Part shown: positions 16,453 through 24,509 of the stretch, in pieces
Numbering within the stretch: the stretch's first letter is position 1
Layout: each line of letters starts with the position of its first letter
Origin: Eubacteriales bacterium
GTDB taxonomy: Bacteria > Bacillota > Clostridia > Oscillospirales > Oscillospiraceae
Assembly (NCBI GenBank): GCA_030531595.1
Contig: JAUNND010000025.1
Location: 1 to 33,689 of the forward strand
Reading direction: 5' to 3'
DNA: 33,689 bases
Translations under genes and position numbers: made by a program
The notes under the pieces: generated by a model
Told to the model about the DNA's origin: nothing
Database searches by the model: none
The model's input: the letters and a program-made list of their open reading frames with translations, nothing else

Positions 16453-16632
16453 CTATCGTTTTATGGATGAAGCTCTGTTTATAATTCTCATACGCATTTT
16501 GTTCCGCTCCGCTTCTGTGATGAGACCTTTTTCGTAAAGAGTGTCGTTGTAGTAAGTTAGCCACAGTTTTTGAAGTACACACTCTTTTTCAGGTTCCGTC
16601 ATACTATTTTGTGCTCCCTTGTTTTCTGCCAT
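16453..16632 (-). CDS. Small protein, SHOCT-like
   Basis: A 59-residue protein from the ATG at 16632 (MAENKGAQNS), preceded by GAGGT. Longer starts at 16656 or 16683 would overlap the relaxase gene and lack a good ribosome binding site. The C-terminal LWLTYYNDTLYEKGLITEAERNKM resembles SHOCT-type short helical segments common in small proteins of Clostridia mobile elements. Function unknown. It lies between relaxase and recombinase on the same strand. Confidence 0.6.
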   Translation of the reverse strand: MAENKGAQNSMTEPEKECVLQKLWLTYYNDTLYEKGLITEAERNKMRMRIINRASSIKR

Positions 16633-16648
16633 AGAATACCTCGCGCTT

Positions 16649-17632
16649 TCACTCATAGTATGGACTCGTTTTTGCGGACTCATACAGCGAGGCAGTTAAT
16701 TCCTGCCGTTTATATGCATCTATAATCTCCTTCGGGATGCTGTCAACTAATTCGTGAAGCTCTCGAAGTTCCTGCTCCATTCCGATATATTTCAGCCGAT
16801 TGGCGATCTTTTCTCTGCCGGCTTCTTCGGCGGCAGAGAGCTTCGATTCCAGCGCCGCGTTTTCAGCAGTGAGCATTTTGTATTCGACGTCGTACTTTTT
16901 CAGCCGGGTCTTCAGTTTCTCCACGCCGGGGATATATTCATCCAACAGAGCAGCGATCTCCGATGTACGGGTTCTGACGTTCAGTGGATTTGCACCGGAA
17001 AGCATCTCCATAATCTTGCTTTTGAGATTGTTCAGATGGATCGCTTCTTTGTAGAGACGCGGCGGAATGTGCTGTCTCCCGGTTTCACTGGCACTCTCTC
17101 CACGCTCCAGCTCCGGGTACTTTTTGACCATGTGACTCCAGAATTCATCCTGCCACCAGGTGAGTTTTTTCTTGTTGCCGACAATATCTTTCGCCGAGAG
17201 CCGTCCGTCTTCCGTCAGCGGAACAAAACAAAGGTGCATATGGGGCGTTTTCTCGTCCATATGCACTACGGCGGATATGATCGTTTTTTCTTTTTGATGT
17301 GCCTTGATGAATTCCAGCGCGTATTCAAAATACTCTCTGACTTCCGAGCGTTTCTTCCCTTTGAAAAACTCAGGGCTTGCCGTAACAAGCGTTTCTACGA
17401 CACGGACGCTGTCCGAGCGCGTCCGGCAGCCCGCCTCTGCAATCTGCTTTTCGGCTTCGGCGCGGTATTTTCTCTTTGGTTCGACTAAGTGAAAATTGTA
17501 TCGGCTTCGGCTGGTGTCCACGTCCGGATTACTGGCGTATTTTTCTTTTGTGCGTTCATTGTGAGCTTCGATGTGTCCGATCTCCGGGCCTTTGTATTTG
17601 GCGAACCGTAAGATTCCGTATTGTGCTTTCAT
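16649..17632 (-). CDS. MobV-family relaxase (Mob/Pre)
   Basis: The 327-residue protein starts MKAQYGILRFAKYKGPEIG. The MobV metal-binding and catalytic region is visible at HMDEKTPHMHLCFVPLTEDGRLSAKDI, followed by a helical, coiled-coil C-terminus (KLKTRLKKYDVEYKMLTAENAALESKLSAAEEAG). MobV relaxases nick the transfer origin and pilot the DNA strand during mobilization by a helper conjugation system. The ATG at 17632 follows CAGGAGAAATC; 40 upstream codons were excluded for lack of a ribosome binding site. A matching MobV-type nick sequence lies at 18802-18814. Confidence 0.88.
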   Translation of the reverse strand: MKAQYGILRFAKYKGPEIGHIEAHNERTKEKYASNPDVDTSRSRYNFHLVEPKRKYRAEAEKQIAEAGCRTRSDSVRVVETLVTASPEFFKGKKRSEVREYFEYALEFIKAHQKEKTIISAVVHMDEKTPHMHLCFVPLTEDGRLSAKDIVGNKKKLTWWQDEFWSHMVKKYPELERGESASETGRQHIPPRLYKEAIHLNNLKSKIMEMLSGANPLNVRTRTSEIAALLDEYIPGVEKLKTRLKKYDVEYKMLTAENAALESKLSAAEEAGREKIANRLKYIGMEQELRELHELVDSIPKEIIDAYKRQELTASLYESAKTSPYYE

Positions 17633-17746
17633 GATTTCTCCTGATTGTTTTTTCCGATCGATCGTAAAGCTACAATAACACAGAAAAAGAGCAGCCTTGG
17701 GCTTTTCACGAAATCTGCAAATCAGGAAAGTATAGCCATATACTTG

Positions 17747-17775
17747 TTGCAAATTTGCACAGGCTTGATTATAAT
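17747..17775 (+). promoter_or_regulatory. XRE gene promoter with overlapping palindrome
   Basis: TTGCAA (17747-17752), 17-bp spacer, TATAAT (17770-17775). The perfect 12-bp palindrome TGCAAATTTGCA (17748-17759) covers the -35, and a half-copy TGCAAAT lies at 17716-17722 toward the relaxase gene. This fits autorepression by the XRE protein and co-control of the divergent relaxase. Confidence 0.7.
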
Positions 17776-17800
17776 AAAATCAGGAAAGAAGGTACTCCTT

Positions 17801-18634
17801 ATGAAAAAAGATATGAAAGAAAATGAAAATACTATCGGCTATCGCATTTCCGAGCTGCGTAAGGACAGAGGATGGAGTCAGAAAGAGCTTGCGGATAAGA
17901 TTCATGTTGCTGCTTCTCAGATCAGTCGGCTTGAGAGCGGAGAAACCGTAAACGTCAGTACGGATATTCTAGTCTCCGCCGCGAAACTCTTTCATGTTTC
18001 TGCGGATTATCTTCTCGGCCTTACGCAGATCACTGTGCCGAAAAGCTATGATATTTCTCAGATGAATCTTTCGGAAAAAGCCGTGAAGAGAATACTTGGC
18101 GGAAATATTGATATGGATGTTCTGAATCGGCTTATGGAGCATGACCGTTTTCCGAAACTCTGCTCTCTGATCCGCTTTTACTTTGATGATACTCTGGTAC
18201 AGGGAATTGCTGCAAGAAATGAGATCATTGACCTCACCGCCGACCCGCTATCAGAGCTGAAAAGCACAGATCCCTCAAAAAAAGCGGAAATACTAAAAGA
18301 TCTTCGCTTTTTGAATTCACAGAAGATCGGCAGTAATGAAGCGGATATCGAAAAGATAAAAAATGAATTTATGAGAATCCTGCGGGATATAAAAATGGAT
18401 ATGGAAATGCAGCGGCCAACCACAGACACCGCAGCGGCAGAAGCTGTCCGGGGCATCCGTGAAGCTTTGCCGGATAAGCCCGAAGGTGATCTGACAGTCG
18501 ATGACGTTTCCGGCGCAGTGGCGGCATATGTAGGAAAAGTCTTTCCGATGGACAACGGTACTTCCGACTTGCTGAAACAGCTGGCAAAGCAGATGATGGA
18601 ACAGTCCATTCCGAAGAAAGGAAACGAGAAGTAG
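17801..18634 (+). CDS. XRE-family transcriptional regulator
   Basis: The 277-residue protein has an N-terminal helix-turn-helix (residues 11-68: IGYRISELRKDRGWSQKELADKIHVAASQISRLESGE) followed by a long helical C-terminal region of unknown type. The ATG at 17801 fits the promoter at 17747-17775 and has AGGAAAGAAGG upstream. It is divergent from the relaxase and probably sets mobility gene expression. Confidence 0.85.
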   Translation: MKKDMKENENTIGYRISELRKDRGWSQKELADKIHVAASQISRLESGETVNVSTDILVSAAKLFHVSADYLLGLTQITVPKSYDISQMNLSEKAVKRILGGNIDMDVLNRLMEHDRFPKLCSLIRFYFDDTLVQGIAARNEIIDLTADPLSELKSTDPSKKAEILKDLRFLNSQKIGSNEADIEKIKNEFMRILRDIKMDMEMQRPTTDTAAAEAVRGIREALPDKPEGDLTVDDVSGAVAAYVGKVFPMDNGTSDLLKQLAKQMMEQSIPKKGNEK

Positions 18635-18641
18635 CTTTTTA

Positions 18642-18656
18642 TATACCTTTTGCGGC
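18642..18656 (+). repeat. 15-bp inverted repeat arm (oriT region)
   Basis: TATACCTTTTGCGGC here and its exact reverse complement at 18792-18806 beside the nick site. The pair encloses two further palindromes. Confidence 0.7.
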
Positions 18657-18659
18657 TCG

Positions 18660-18681
18660 TTGGCAGAAAAATTTCTGCCAA
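18660..18681. repeat. 22-bp perfect palindrome
   Basis: TTGGCAGAAA (18660-18669), AA, then its complement to 18681. It starts 25 bp after the XRE stop. Confidence 0.8.
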
Positions 18682-18690
18682 CTCCACACG

Positions 18691-18736
18691 AACAGAGGAT
18701 ATTTGTAATCAGGCAGTATTACAGATATCCTCTGTT
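18691..18736 (+). terminator. Long hairpin, probable terminator of the XRE gene
   Basis: Twelve-bp outer stem AACAGAGGATAT (18691-18702) with its complement at 18725-18736, an inner GTAAT/ATTAC stem, and TTTT after it. It could equally be part of oriT structure. Confidence 0.6.
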
Positions 18737-18796
18737 TTCTGTCACCGGAAACGTCCTGCCCACGACCGGCAGCCCCTTTCCCGCGCCAGCGGCCGC

Positions 18797-18838
18797 AAAA
18801 GGTATAACACACTAGACTTTGCAAGCAAAATCGTGTGC
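18797..18838 (-). other. oriT core with MobV-type nick site
   Basis: The minus strand reads AAAGTCTAGTGTG then TTATACCTTT. TAGTGTG/TTATAC matches the nick region of pMV158-type origins cut by MobV relaxases, so the expected nick is between 18808 and 18807. CACAC (18808-18812) and GTGTG (18833-18837) close a hairpin containing GACTTTG/CAAAATC. A MobV relaxase is encoded 1.2 kb away. Confidence 0.75.
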
Positions 18839-18872
18839 CAACGGAGCGTATCTCCCCTTTGGATTCTCCTCT

Positions 18873-18923
18873 TTTTTGATGTCGGTGCCGTAGAGAAGTA
18901 TAAGCAGATTCCGACATCAAAAA
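18873..18923. repeat. 13-bp inverted repeat in the 18635-19004 gap
   Basis: TTTTTGATGTCGG (18873-18885) with its complement at 18911-18923 and a 25-nt loop. It could be a terminator ahead of the cargo or part of the transfer origin. No gene is seen in the 18635-19080 gap. Confidence 0.65.
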
Positions 18924-19004
18924 TATCTCGGACGATCTGCGGATCATCCGGGACGGGGCGCGTCGGAGATTCTAAAGAAATTCACGAAAAAATGATTTAA
19001 GAAA

Positions 19005-19033
19005 TTGTAGATTGGACGGGAATATGGTATAAT
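19005..19033 (+). promoter_or_regulatory. Promoter of the defence operon
   Basis: TTGTAG (19005-19010), 17-bp spacer, consensus TATAAT (19028-19033), 47 bp before the helicase start. Confidence 0.65.
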
Positions 19034-19080
19034 AAAATTGAAGAATAGTATACTTTTCCTTTTGGAGTGAAAAAGGCGGA

Positions 19081-22000
19081 ATGAAGATATTTGATAATAT
19101 AACGGATATTGTTCGGGATGATCTGAAAGAGACAATACAAAGCAACAGCAGGATCTCTATTGCTGCGGCCTGTTTCTCCATGTATGCCTATCAGGAATTG
19201 AAAAAGCAGCTGGAACAGGTAGAAGAATTCCGCTTTATTTTTACGTCCCCCACCTTCATAAAAGAGAGATCCGAAAAGCAAAAACGTGAGTTTTATATTC
19301 CCCAGCTCAACCGGGAGAACAGCTTGTATGGCACGGAGTTTGAGATAAAACTTCGCAATGAAATGACCCAGCGGGCGATTGCAAAAGAATGTGCCGAGTG
19401 GATCCGGAAAAAGGCAGTATTCAAATCCAATACGACCGGAGAAAATATGGGCGGATTTCTGACGGTAGAAGCGCCGGGGGATCAGACTGCCTATATGCCG
19501 CTGAACGGTTTTACGACGGTTGATATCGGCTGTGAACGCGGAAATAACAGCTATAACATGATAAGCAAGCTTGATGCACCGTTTGCAGAGCAGTATATAA
19601 AGCTCTTTAACGAAATCTGGAACGACAAGACAAAAATGGCGGACGTTACCGAGACCGTTATTGAAAACATCTCCAATGCCTACAATGAGAATTCTCCTGA
19701 ATTCATCTATTTTATGATGCTGTATCATGTTTTCAGTGAGTTTTTGGACGATATTTCCGAGGATGTGCTTCCGAACGAAGCCTCTGGGTTCAAACAGAGC
19801 AAAATCTGGAATATGCTGTATGACTTCCAGCGTGATGCGGCGCTGGCGATCATACATAAGCTTGAGAAATATAACGGCTGCATCCTTGCGGACAGTGTAG
19901 GACTTGGCAAAACATTTACGGCGCTGGCGGTGATTAAATATTACGAAAACCGCAATAAGTCGGTTCTTGTTCTCTGCCCCAAGAAGCTGGCGGAAAACTG
20001 GAATACCTATAAGGACAACTATGTAAATAATCCCATCGCCGGGGACAGGCTGAATTATGATGTGCTGTTCCATACGGATCTTTCACGCTCAGGCGGTGTA
20101 TCGAACGGGCTTGACCTTGACAGGCTGAATTGGGGAAACTATGACCTTGTTGTAATAGATGAGTCGCACAATTTCCGCAACGGTGCCGGTACGCATGCCA
20201 ACACGCAGGAAAACCGATATGTCCGCCTGATGGACAAGGTCATTCGGGCCGGGGTCAAAACAAAGGTGCTGATGCTTTCGGCAACGCCGGTCAATAATCA
20301 TTTTTCCGATTTGAAGAATCAGCTGGCCCTTGCCTATGAGGGCACCCCGGAATTCATCAATGATAAACTGGACACCACAAAATCGATTGATGAAATCTTC
20401 AAACAGGCGCAGGGAGCCTTTACAAACTGGAGCAAGCTCCGCCCGGAAGCCCGGACAACAGATACGCTCCTGCGCTCACTTGACTTTGACTTTTTTGAAG
20501 TGCTTGACAGCGTGACCATAGCCCGCTCCAGAAAGCACATTGAGAAATACTATAATACCGAAGCTATCGGGAAATTCCCCGAAAGGCTGAAACCGATCTC
20601 AAAACGTCCGAGCTTGACGGATCTGGACAAGGCGATAAATTATAACGAGATATTTGAACAGCTCATGCAGCTGAGTCTGGTGATCTACACACCGTCAAAC
20701 TACATTTTCCCGAGTAAGATTTCAAAGTATGCTGATCTTGCAGCCAACAAGGGGAATCTTACGCAGAGGGGGCGTGAGCAGGGCATCCGGCGCCTGATGA
20801 GTATCAACCTGCTGAAACGTCTGGAAAGCTCGGTATATTCTTTCAACCTCACATTAAAACGTATTCACGATTTTATTCAATTGACCATAGAAGCCATAGA
20901 CAGTTTTGAGAAGGTCGGCAGCTCTGATCTTACCATGTACGAGATGTCCGAAAATGACTTTGACATGGAGGACGGGAATACTGACTTCTTCACAGTCGGC
21001 AAAAAGGTGAAAATAGATCTTGCCGATATGGATTATAAGTCATGGCGTGACGAGCTACAAAAAGACGCAGATACGCTGGAGTTACTTACTCTTATGGTTG
21101 GTGATATAACGCCGGAACATGATAGTAAGCTTCAGACGCTATTTAAGTTATTAGATGAAAAAATGTCGAATCCGATCAATGCAGGAAATAAGAAAGTGCT
21201 TATTTTCTCTGCATTTTCGGACACGGCGGACTATCTATATAATAATGTCAGTGTTTATATCAAAAAGAAATATGGCCTTGATACCGCAATGATCACGGGT
21301 GCGGTTGACGGTCGCACCACGATAAAGGGCTTGAAAGCAACACTTAACAATGTGTTGACCTGCTTCTCGCCTATTTCCAAGAGTAAGGATGTCTTAATGC
21401 TGGGAAATCCTGCTGAAATAGACATCCTGATCGCAACCGACTGTATCTCCGAGGGACAGAATCTGCAGGACTGCGATTATCTTATAAATTATGATATTCA
21501 CTGGAATCCGGTGCGTATTATTCAGCGCTTCGGGCGAATCGACCGTATCGGCAGTAAAAACGAATATATACAGCTTGTCAATTTCTGGCCGGATATGACG
21601 CTGGACGAGTACATCAATCTCAAATCCCGAGTCGAAACGCGCATGAAGATTTCTGTTATGACCTCTACCGGCGATGATGACCTTCTCAATCCGGAAGAAA
21701 AAGGCGACCTTGAATACCGCAAGCAGCAGTTAAAGCGCCTGCAGGAGGAGGTCGTCGATATCGAGGAAATGTCCAGCGGCATTTCCATCATGGATTTAGG
21801 ACTGAATGAATTCCGACTTGATTTGCTGGAATACATAAAAACACACGAGGATATTGAAAAGAAACCAAAGGGGCTTCATGCGGTCGTCCCTGCATCGCAG
21901 GAGAACCCGCAAGGTGCGATTTTCGTCTTACGGAATGTAAATAACAGCGTTAACATTGATAATCAGAACAGAATTCATCCCTTTTACATGGTGTATATCG

Positions 22001-22314
22001 GTGAGGACGGGCAGATAATCTGCGACTATCTGAACCCGAAGAAACTGCTTGACACGGTTCGGCTTCTCTGCCGCGGAAAATCAGCGCCGGTTATGGAGCT
22101 TTGCCGCAAATTCAATGAGGAAACGGATGACGGCAGGAACATGAGTGAAATGTCGGAGCTTTTGAGCGAGGCCATCAATTCGATCATTGACCGAAAGGAA
22201 GAAAGCGACATAGACAGCCTGTTTTCCGCCGGAGGCACTTCGGCGCTGATGTCCGAAATCTCCGGATTGGACGACTTTGAGCTGATATGCTTCTTGGCAA
22301 TTAGAAATGAGTAA
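19081..22314 (+). CDS. SNF2-type helicase with N-terminal PLD-like region
   Basis: The 1077-residue superfamily 2 helicase. Residues 1-180 look like a phospholipase-D-like fold (SRISIAAACFSMYAYQELKKQL), but I see no clear HxK motif, so nuclease activity is uncertain. The helicase core has LADSVGLGKTFTAL (Walker A, about 270-281), VVIDESHNFRN (Walker B, 357-366), MLSATPVNN, and motif VI QRFGRIDRIGS near residue 815. SNF2 enzymes translocate on duplex DNA and remodel bound proteins. It is the first gene of an operon with DUF4391, Mod and Res, where it probably helps a type III-like system survey or process foreign DNA. The ATG at 19081 follows GGCGGA. Confidence 0.85.
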   Translation: MKIFDNITDIVRDDLKETIQSNSRISIAAACFSMYAYQELKKQLEQVEEFRFIFTSPTFIKERSEKQKREFYIPQLNRENSLYGTEFEIKLRNEMTQRAIAKECAEWIRKKAVFKSNTTGENMGGFLTVEAPGDQTAYMPLNGFTTVDIGCERGNNSYNMISKLDAPFAEQYIKLFNEIWNDKTKMADVTETVIENISNAYNENSPEFIYFMMLYHVFSEFLDDISEDVLPNEASGFKQSKIWNMLYDFQRDAALAIIHKLEKYNGCILADSVGLGKTFTALAVIKYYENRNKSVLVLCPKKLAENWNTYKDNYVNNPIAGDRLNYDVLFHTDLSRSGGVSNGLDLDRLNWGNYDLVVIDESHNFRNGAGTHANTQENRYVRLMDKVIRAGVKTKVLMLSATPVNNHFSDLKNQLALAYEGTPEFINDKLDTTKSIDEIFKQAQGAFTNWSKLRPEARTTDTLLRSLDFDFFEVLDSVTIARSRKHIEKYYNTEAIGKFPERLKPISKRPSLTDLDKAINYNEIFEQLMQLSLVIYTPSNYIFPSKISKYADLAANKGNLTQRGREQGIRRLMSINLLKRLESSVYSFNLTLKRIHDFIQLTIEAIDSFEKVGSSDLTMYEMSENDFDMEDGNTDFFTVGKKVKIDLADMDYKSWRDELQKDADTLELLTLMVGDITPEHDSKLQTLFKLLDEKMSNPINAGNKKVLIFSAFSDTADYLYNNVSVYIKKKYGLDTAMITGAVDGRTTIKGLKATLNNVLTCFSPISKSKDVLMLGNPAEIDILIATDCISEGQNLQDCDYLINYDIHWNPVRIIQRFGRIDRIGSKNEYIQLVNFWPDMTLDEYINLKSRVETRMKISVMTSTGDDDLLNPEEKGDLEYRKQQLKRLQEEVVDIEEMSSGISIMDLGLNEFRLDLLEYIKTHEDIEKKPKGLHAVVPASQENPQGAIFVLRNVNNSVNIDNQNRIHPFYMVYIGEDGQIICDYLNPKKLLDTVRLLCRGKSAPVMELCRKFNEETDDGRNMSEMSELLSEAINSIIDRKEESDIDSLFSAGGTSALMSEISGLDDFELICFLAIRNE

Positions 22315-22329
22315 TGAGTAATTAGTAAT
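22309..22329 (+). repeat. Heptamer tandem repeat at the helicase stop codon
   Basis: GAGTAAT, GAGTAAT, TAGTAAT. The helicase stop TAA lies in the first unit and the DUF4391 gene starts 23 bp after the last. Confidence 0.7.
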
Positions 22330-22352
22330 TCATCAAACGAAGGTGAGAGCAA

Positions 22353-23024
22353 ATGTTAGGTTTGCCGCAATCTACGGAATTTAATAAACGTATTCCGAAG
22401 CAGAAATTTTATGAGAATCTTACGGTCACTCCGGCACTTAAGCGCATTTTTGTGGAGCAGATCAAAGTGATAACCTGGCGCAATAAGATCGCCGCCACGA
22501 CCGTAAACCTTGCGCCCGGAAAGATCGTGACAGAGGTGGAAGTTTTTGAAGTGAAGCTGTCCGGTATTCCCCTCAACGAAGCCGTTCTGCGGCAGATCGA
22601 CCGGGAAATACCGTACCATATCATTTTTCTGCTGGAATACGAAGGAAAATATCAGGCGTGGACATCCTATAAAGAGGCTTCCGCCGGCAGCGCAGCCTTT
22701 AAAGTCGGCAGCTATTATCACACGGACTGGATGGAAGAGACCGAACTGCTGATCCGAATAGACGGGCTGGACATGGATACGGTCCATGAGAATTTTGTGC
22801 GGCAAATCGCGGGAAATGCGGAACGCGGAGTCAGGAATGCGGAATGGTCGGACGAGTTGAGTCTGAAAGAAAATGTTGAGCGGGACGAAAAAAGGAAACG
22901 CATTGAAAAGCAGATCGCGGCATTAGAAAAGAAAATACGAAACGAAAAGCAGCTGAACAGACAAGTGGAAATGAACGCGGAACTAAAACGATTAAAAAAG
23001 GAATTGAATGTATATGACAAGTGA
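22353..23024 (+). CDS. DUF4391 family protein
   Basis: The 223-residue protein starts MLGLPQSTEFNKRIPKQKFYENL, the recognisable N-terminus of DUF4391. It contains VFEVKLSGIPLNEAVLRQIDREIPYHIIFLLEY and ends in a highly charged coiled coil (KRKRIEKQIAALEKKIRNEKQ). DUF4391 genes are commonly next to helicases and type III methylases; the biochemical role is unknown to me. The ATG follows GAAGGTGAGAG. The 3' end overlaps the next gene by 17 bp, and a decayed copy of this 3' end lies at 23744-23815. Confidence 0.8.
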   Translation: MLGLPQSTEFNKRIPKQKFYENLTVTPALKRIFVEQIKVITWRNKIAATTVNLAPGKIVTEVEVFEVKLSGIPLNEAVLRQIDREIPYHIIFLLEYEGKYQAWTSYKEASAGSAAFKVGSYYHTDWMEETELLIRIDGLDMDTVHENFVRQIAGNAERGVRNAEWSDELSLKENVERDEKRKRIEKQIAALEKKIRNEKQLNRQVEMNAELKRLKKELNVYDK

Positions 23025-23649
23025 TGATATTTTAAAATATGCAAGAACACTAATGATGCGAATCAGATTTGCTCATGCGTATCTTAATACATACAAAGCG
23101 TTCTGCGATAATGGTAAAGAATACTATGAAGTAATGAATCAAGCACCACTGTTTTTTGCGCTTACTGAAAAATCTCTTGTTACAGCACTGATGATAGAAG
23201 TATGTAAACTATTTGAAGACAGTTCACAAGTAATGAGTATAAAAAAGCTGTACAATATATGCGAGCAAAACAAACCACTTTTTCCCAAAATGCGGTTGGA
23301 GAATGGGAAAGAAACAAATCTACCATGTAATTTAGAGCAAATATTAAAAACTACAAACACTAAATTTGAGAGTTATAGTACAATAATTTTGAATGTTAAA
23401 GCACAGCGTGATAAACTATGGGCACATACAGACAAAGCGTGTGTACTGGAGCCAGACAAAATAGAAAAGGAGTTTCCCGTCACTTGGGGAGATATAGAGG
23501 AATTGTTGAACTTTGCAAGTGGTTTTGCCAATTCAATTATCATTTGTTTTACAAATTCAATTGAGGCTCATTGGTTCAATAGTCCGAATTCTTATGAAGA
23601 AAATGTTTTGTATGTTCTTAACTCCATGAAATCAGGGAGTACAGGTTGA
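23008..23649 (+). CDS. AbiU2/HEPN-like protein
   Basis: The 213-residue all-helical protein matches the AbiU2-like HEPN pattern. An N-terminal IRFAHAYLNTYKAF region and a helix ALTEKSLVTALMIEVCKLFED precede the HEPN signature R-x5-H (RDKLWAH, R134 and H140). HEPN proteins with this motif are usually RNases in abortive infection or toxin-antitoxin systems. Codon use is clearly more AT-rich than in the flanking DUF4391 and mod genes, so it is a later insert. The start is 23008, with AAGGAA upstream; 23014 is possible. Confidence 0.7.
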   Translation: MYMTSDDILKYARTLMMRIRFAHAYLNTYKAFCDNGKEYYEVMNQAPLFFALTEKSLVTALMIEVCKLFEDSSQVMSIKKLYNICEQNKPLFPKMRLENGKETNLPCNLEQILKTTNTKFESYSTIILNVKAQRDKLWAHTDKACVLEPDKIEKEFPVTWGDIEELLNFASGFANSIIICFTNSIEAHWFNSPNSYEENVLYVLNSMKSGSTG

Positions 23650-23657
23650 AATAACTT

Positions 23658-23743
23658 ATGGATAAAATGTACACGAACATGGATGACATAACTTGAAAGA
23701 ACATAGACATAATCGGCACATTATTCCCAAACTGCATTACGAG
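23658..23743 (+). pseudogene. Decayed copy of the mod gene 5' end
   Basis: Aligned without gaps to 24502-24587, the frame reads MDKMYTNMDDIT-stop-KNIDIIGTLFPNCIT against MDKMRMESVDITMQNIDKIGALFPNCIT of the intact gene. It has an in-frame TGA and breaks off where the next fragment begins. Confidence 0.85.
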
Positions 23744-23815
23744 ATACGAAACGAAAAGCAACTGAACAGGCAGAGGAAAATGAATGCGTAATTGAAAAAG
23801 ATAAAAAAGAGGTGG
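23744..23815 (+). pseudogene. Decayed copy of the DUF4391 gene 3' end
   Basis: Starts with ATACGAAACGAAAAGCA, identical to 22935-22951, and stays similar (about three quarters by eye) to the end of the DUF4391 gene. It is fused directly to the mod fragment and followed by the next inserted gene. Confidence 0.8.
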
Positions 23816-23822
23816 AGACTAA

Positions 23823-24509
23823 ATGAAGATATATGTGAAATCAATTTGGTTCTCTCTTTGCTTAAGCATTGTTTCATTCAGTGCAGCTTTATTATTGCAT
23901 TATCTAAACTGCGGAAAAGAAACAGAGTTTTGGTGTAATGTAGCCCTCTCTGTATTTGGAAGTGGATTATTGACTTTGATTTCCTCAATTCTGAGTTATC
24001 GAGATACTAAAATCAAAACCCTTGAAAGGTTTAAGTATTACACAAAACAAATTGTCCACATTCTGAATAAGTATCAACAGGAGTTAACGGTGGATACGAA
24101 AGTTAACTTTTTCTTGGATTATGCGGATTTCGATAAAACAGCATGGGATGCTGAATTCGGAAATATTTGCTTTTTTACTGACTTCAAAAAGCGGGATAAA
24201 ATTCGGTACATTTATAGTTCCATTTATTTGCCTATTCAAAACGTTAACAATGCTGTCGCAAATCATTACTATCAATTCAGATGCCATAAAGACGGTTCTG
24301 TAAGAAATGAATATGCGATGAAAACCTATATCAATGAAATAGAGCCATTAATTATAAAAGAAACAGAATACAAACCAGATGGTGAGAATGGAGATACGAT
24401 TATCTGTACTGAAAACGAATTGGAAAAAAGTGTTCTGACCGAATTAAACGGCTATTACTATGATTTGATGCATAGCAAGAAAATAAAGGAGAACAACAAT
24501 AATGGATAA
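23823..24509 (+). CDS. Two-span membrane protein of unknown function
   Basis: A 228-residue protein with two N-terminal membrane segments (IWFSLCLSIVSFSAALLLHYL and VALSVFGSGLLTLISSILSY) and a soluble, AT-rich-coded domain of about 170 residues (YTKQIVHILNKYQQELTV..., FLDYADFDKTAWDAEFGN...). No family recognised. The ATG follows GGTGGAG and the end overlaps mod by 8 bp. Small two-helix membrane proteins with cytoplasmic domains are frequent effectors in defence loci, but there is no direct evidence for that here. Confidence 0.7.
   Translation: MKIYVKSIWFSLCLSIVSFSAALLLHYLNCGKETEFWCNVALSVFGSGLLTLISSILSYRDTKIKTLERFKYYTKQIVHILNKYQQELTVDTKVNFFLDYADFDKTAWDAEFGNICFFTDFKKRDKIRYIYSSIYLPIQNVNNAVANHYYQFRCHKDGSVRNEYAMKTYINEIEPLIIKETEYKPDGENGDTIICTENELEKSVLTELNGYYYDLMHSKKIKENNNNG

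Noticed and set aside
18640..19004. CRISPR array or tracr-like RNA in the palindrome-rich gap
   Set aside because: The repeats are inverted, of different sequence and not regularly spaced; there are no cas genes. The MobV nick motif explains the region better.
18997..20073. 358-codon minus-strand open frame
   Set aside because: Antisense to the helicase N-terminus, no recognisable domain, and it crosses the cargo promoter.
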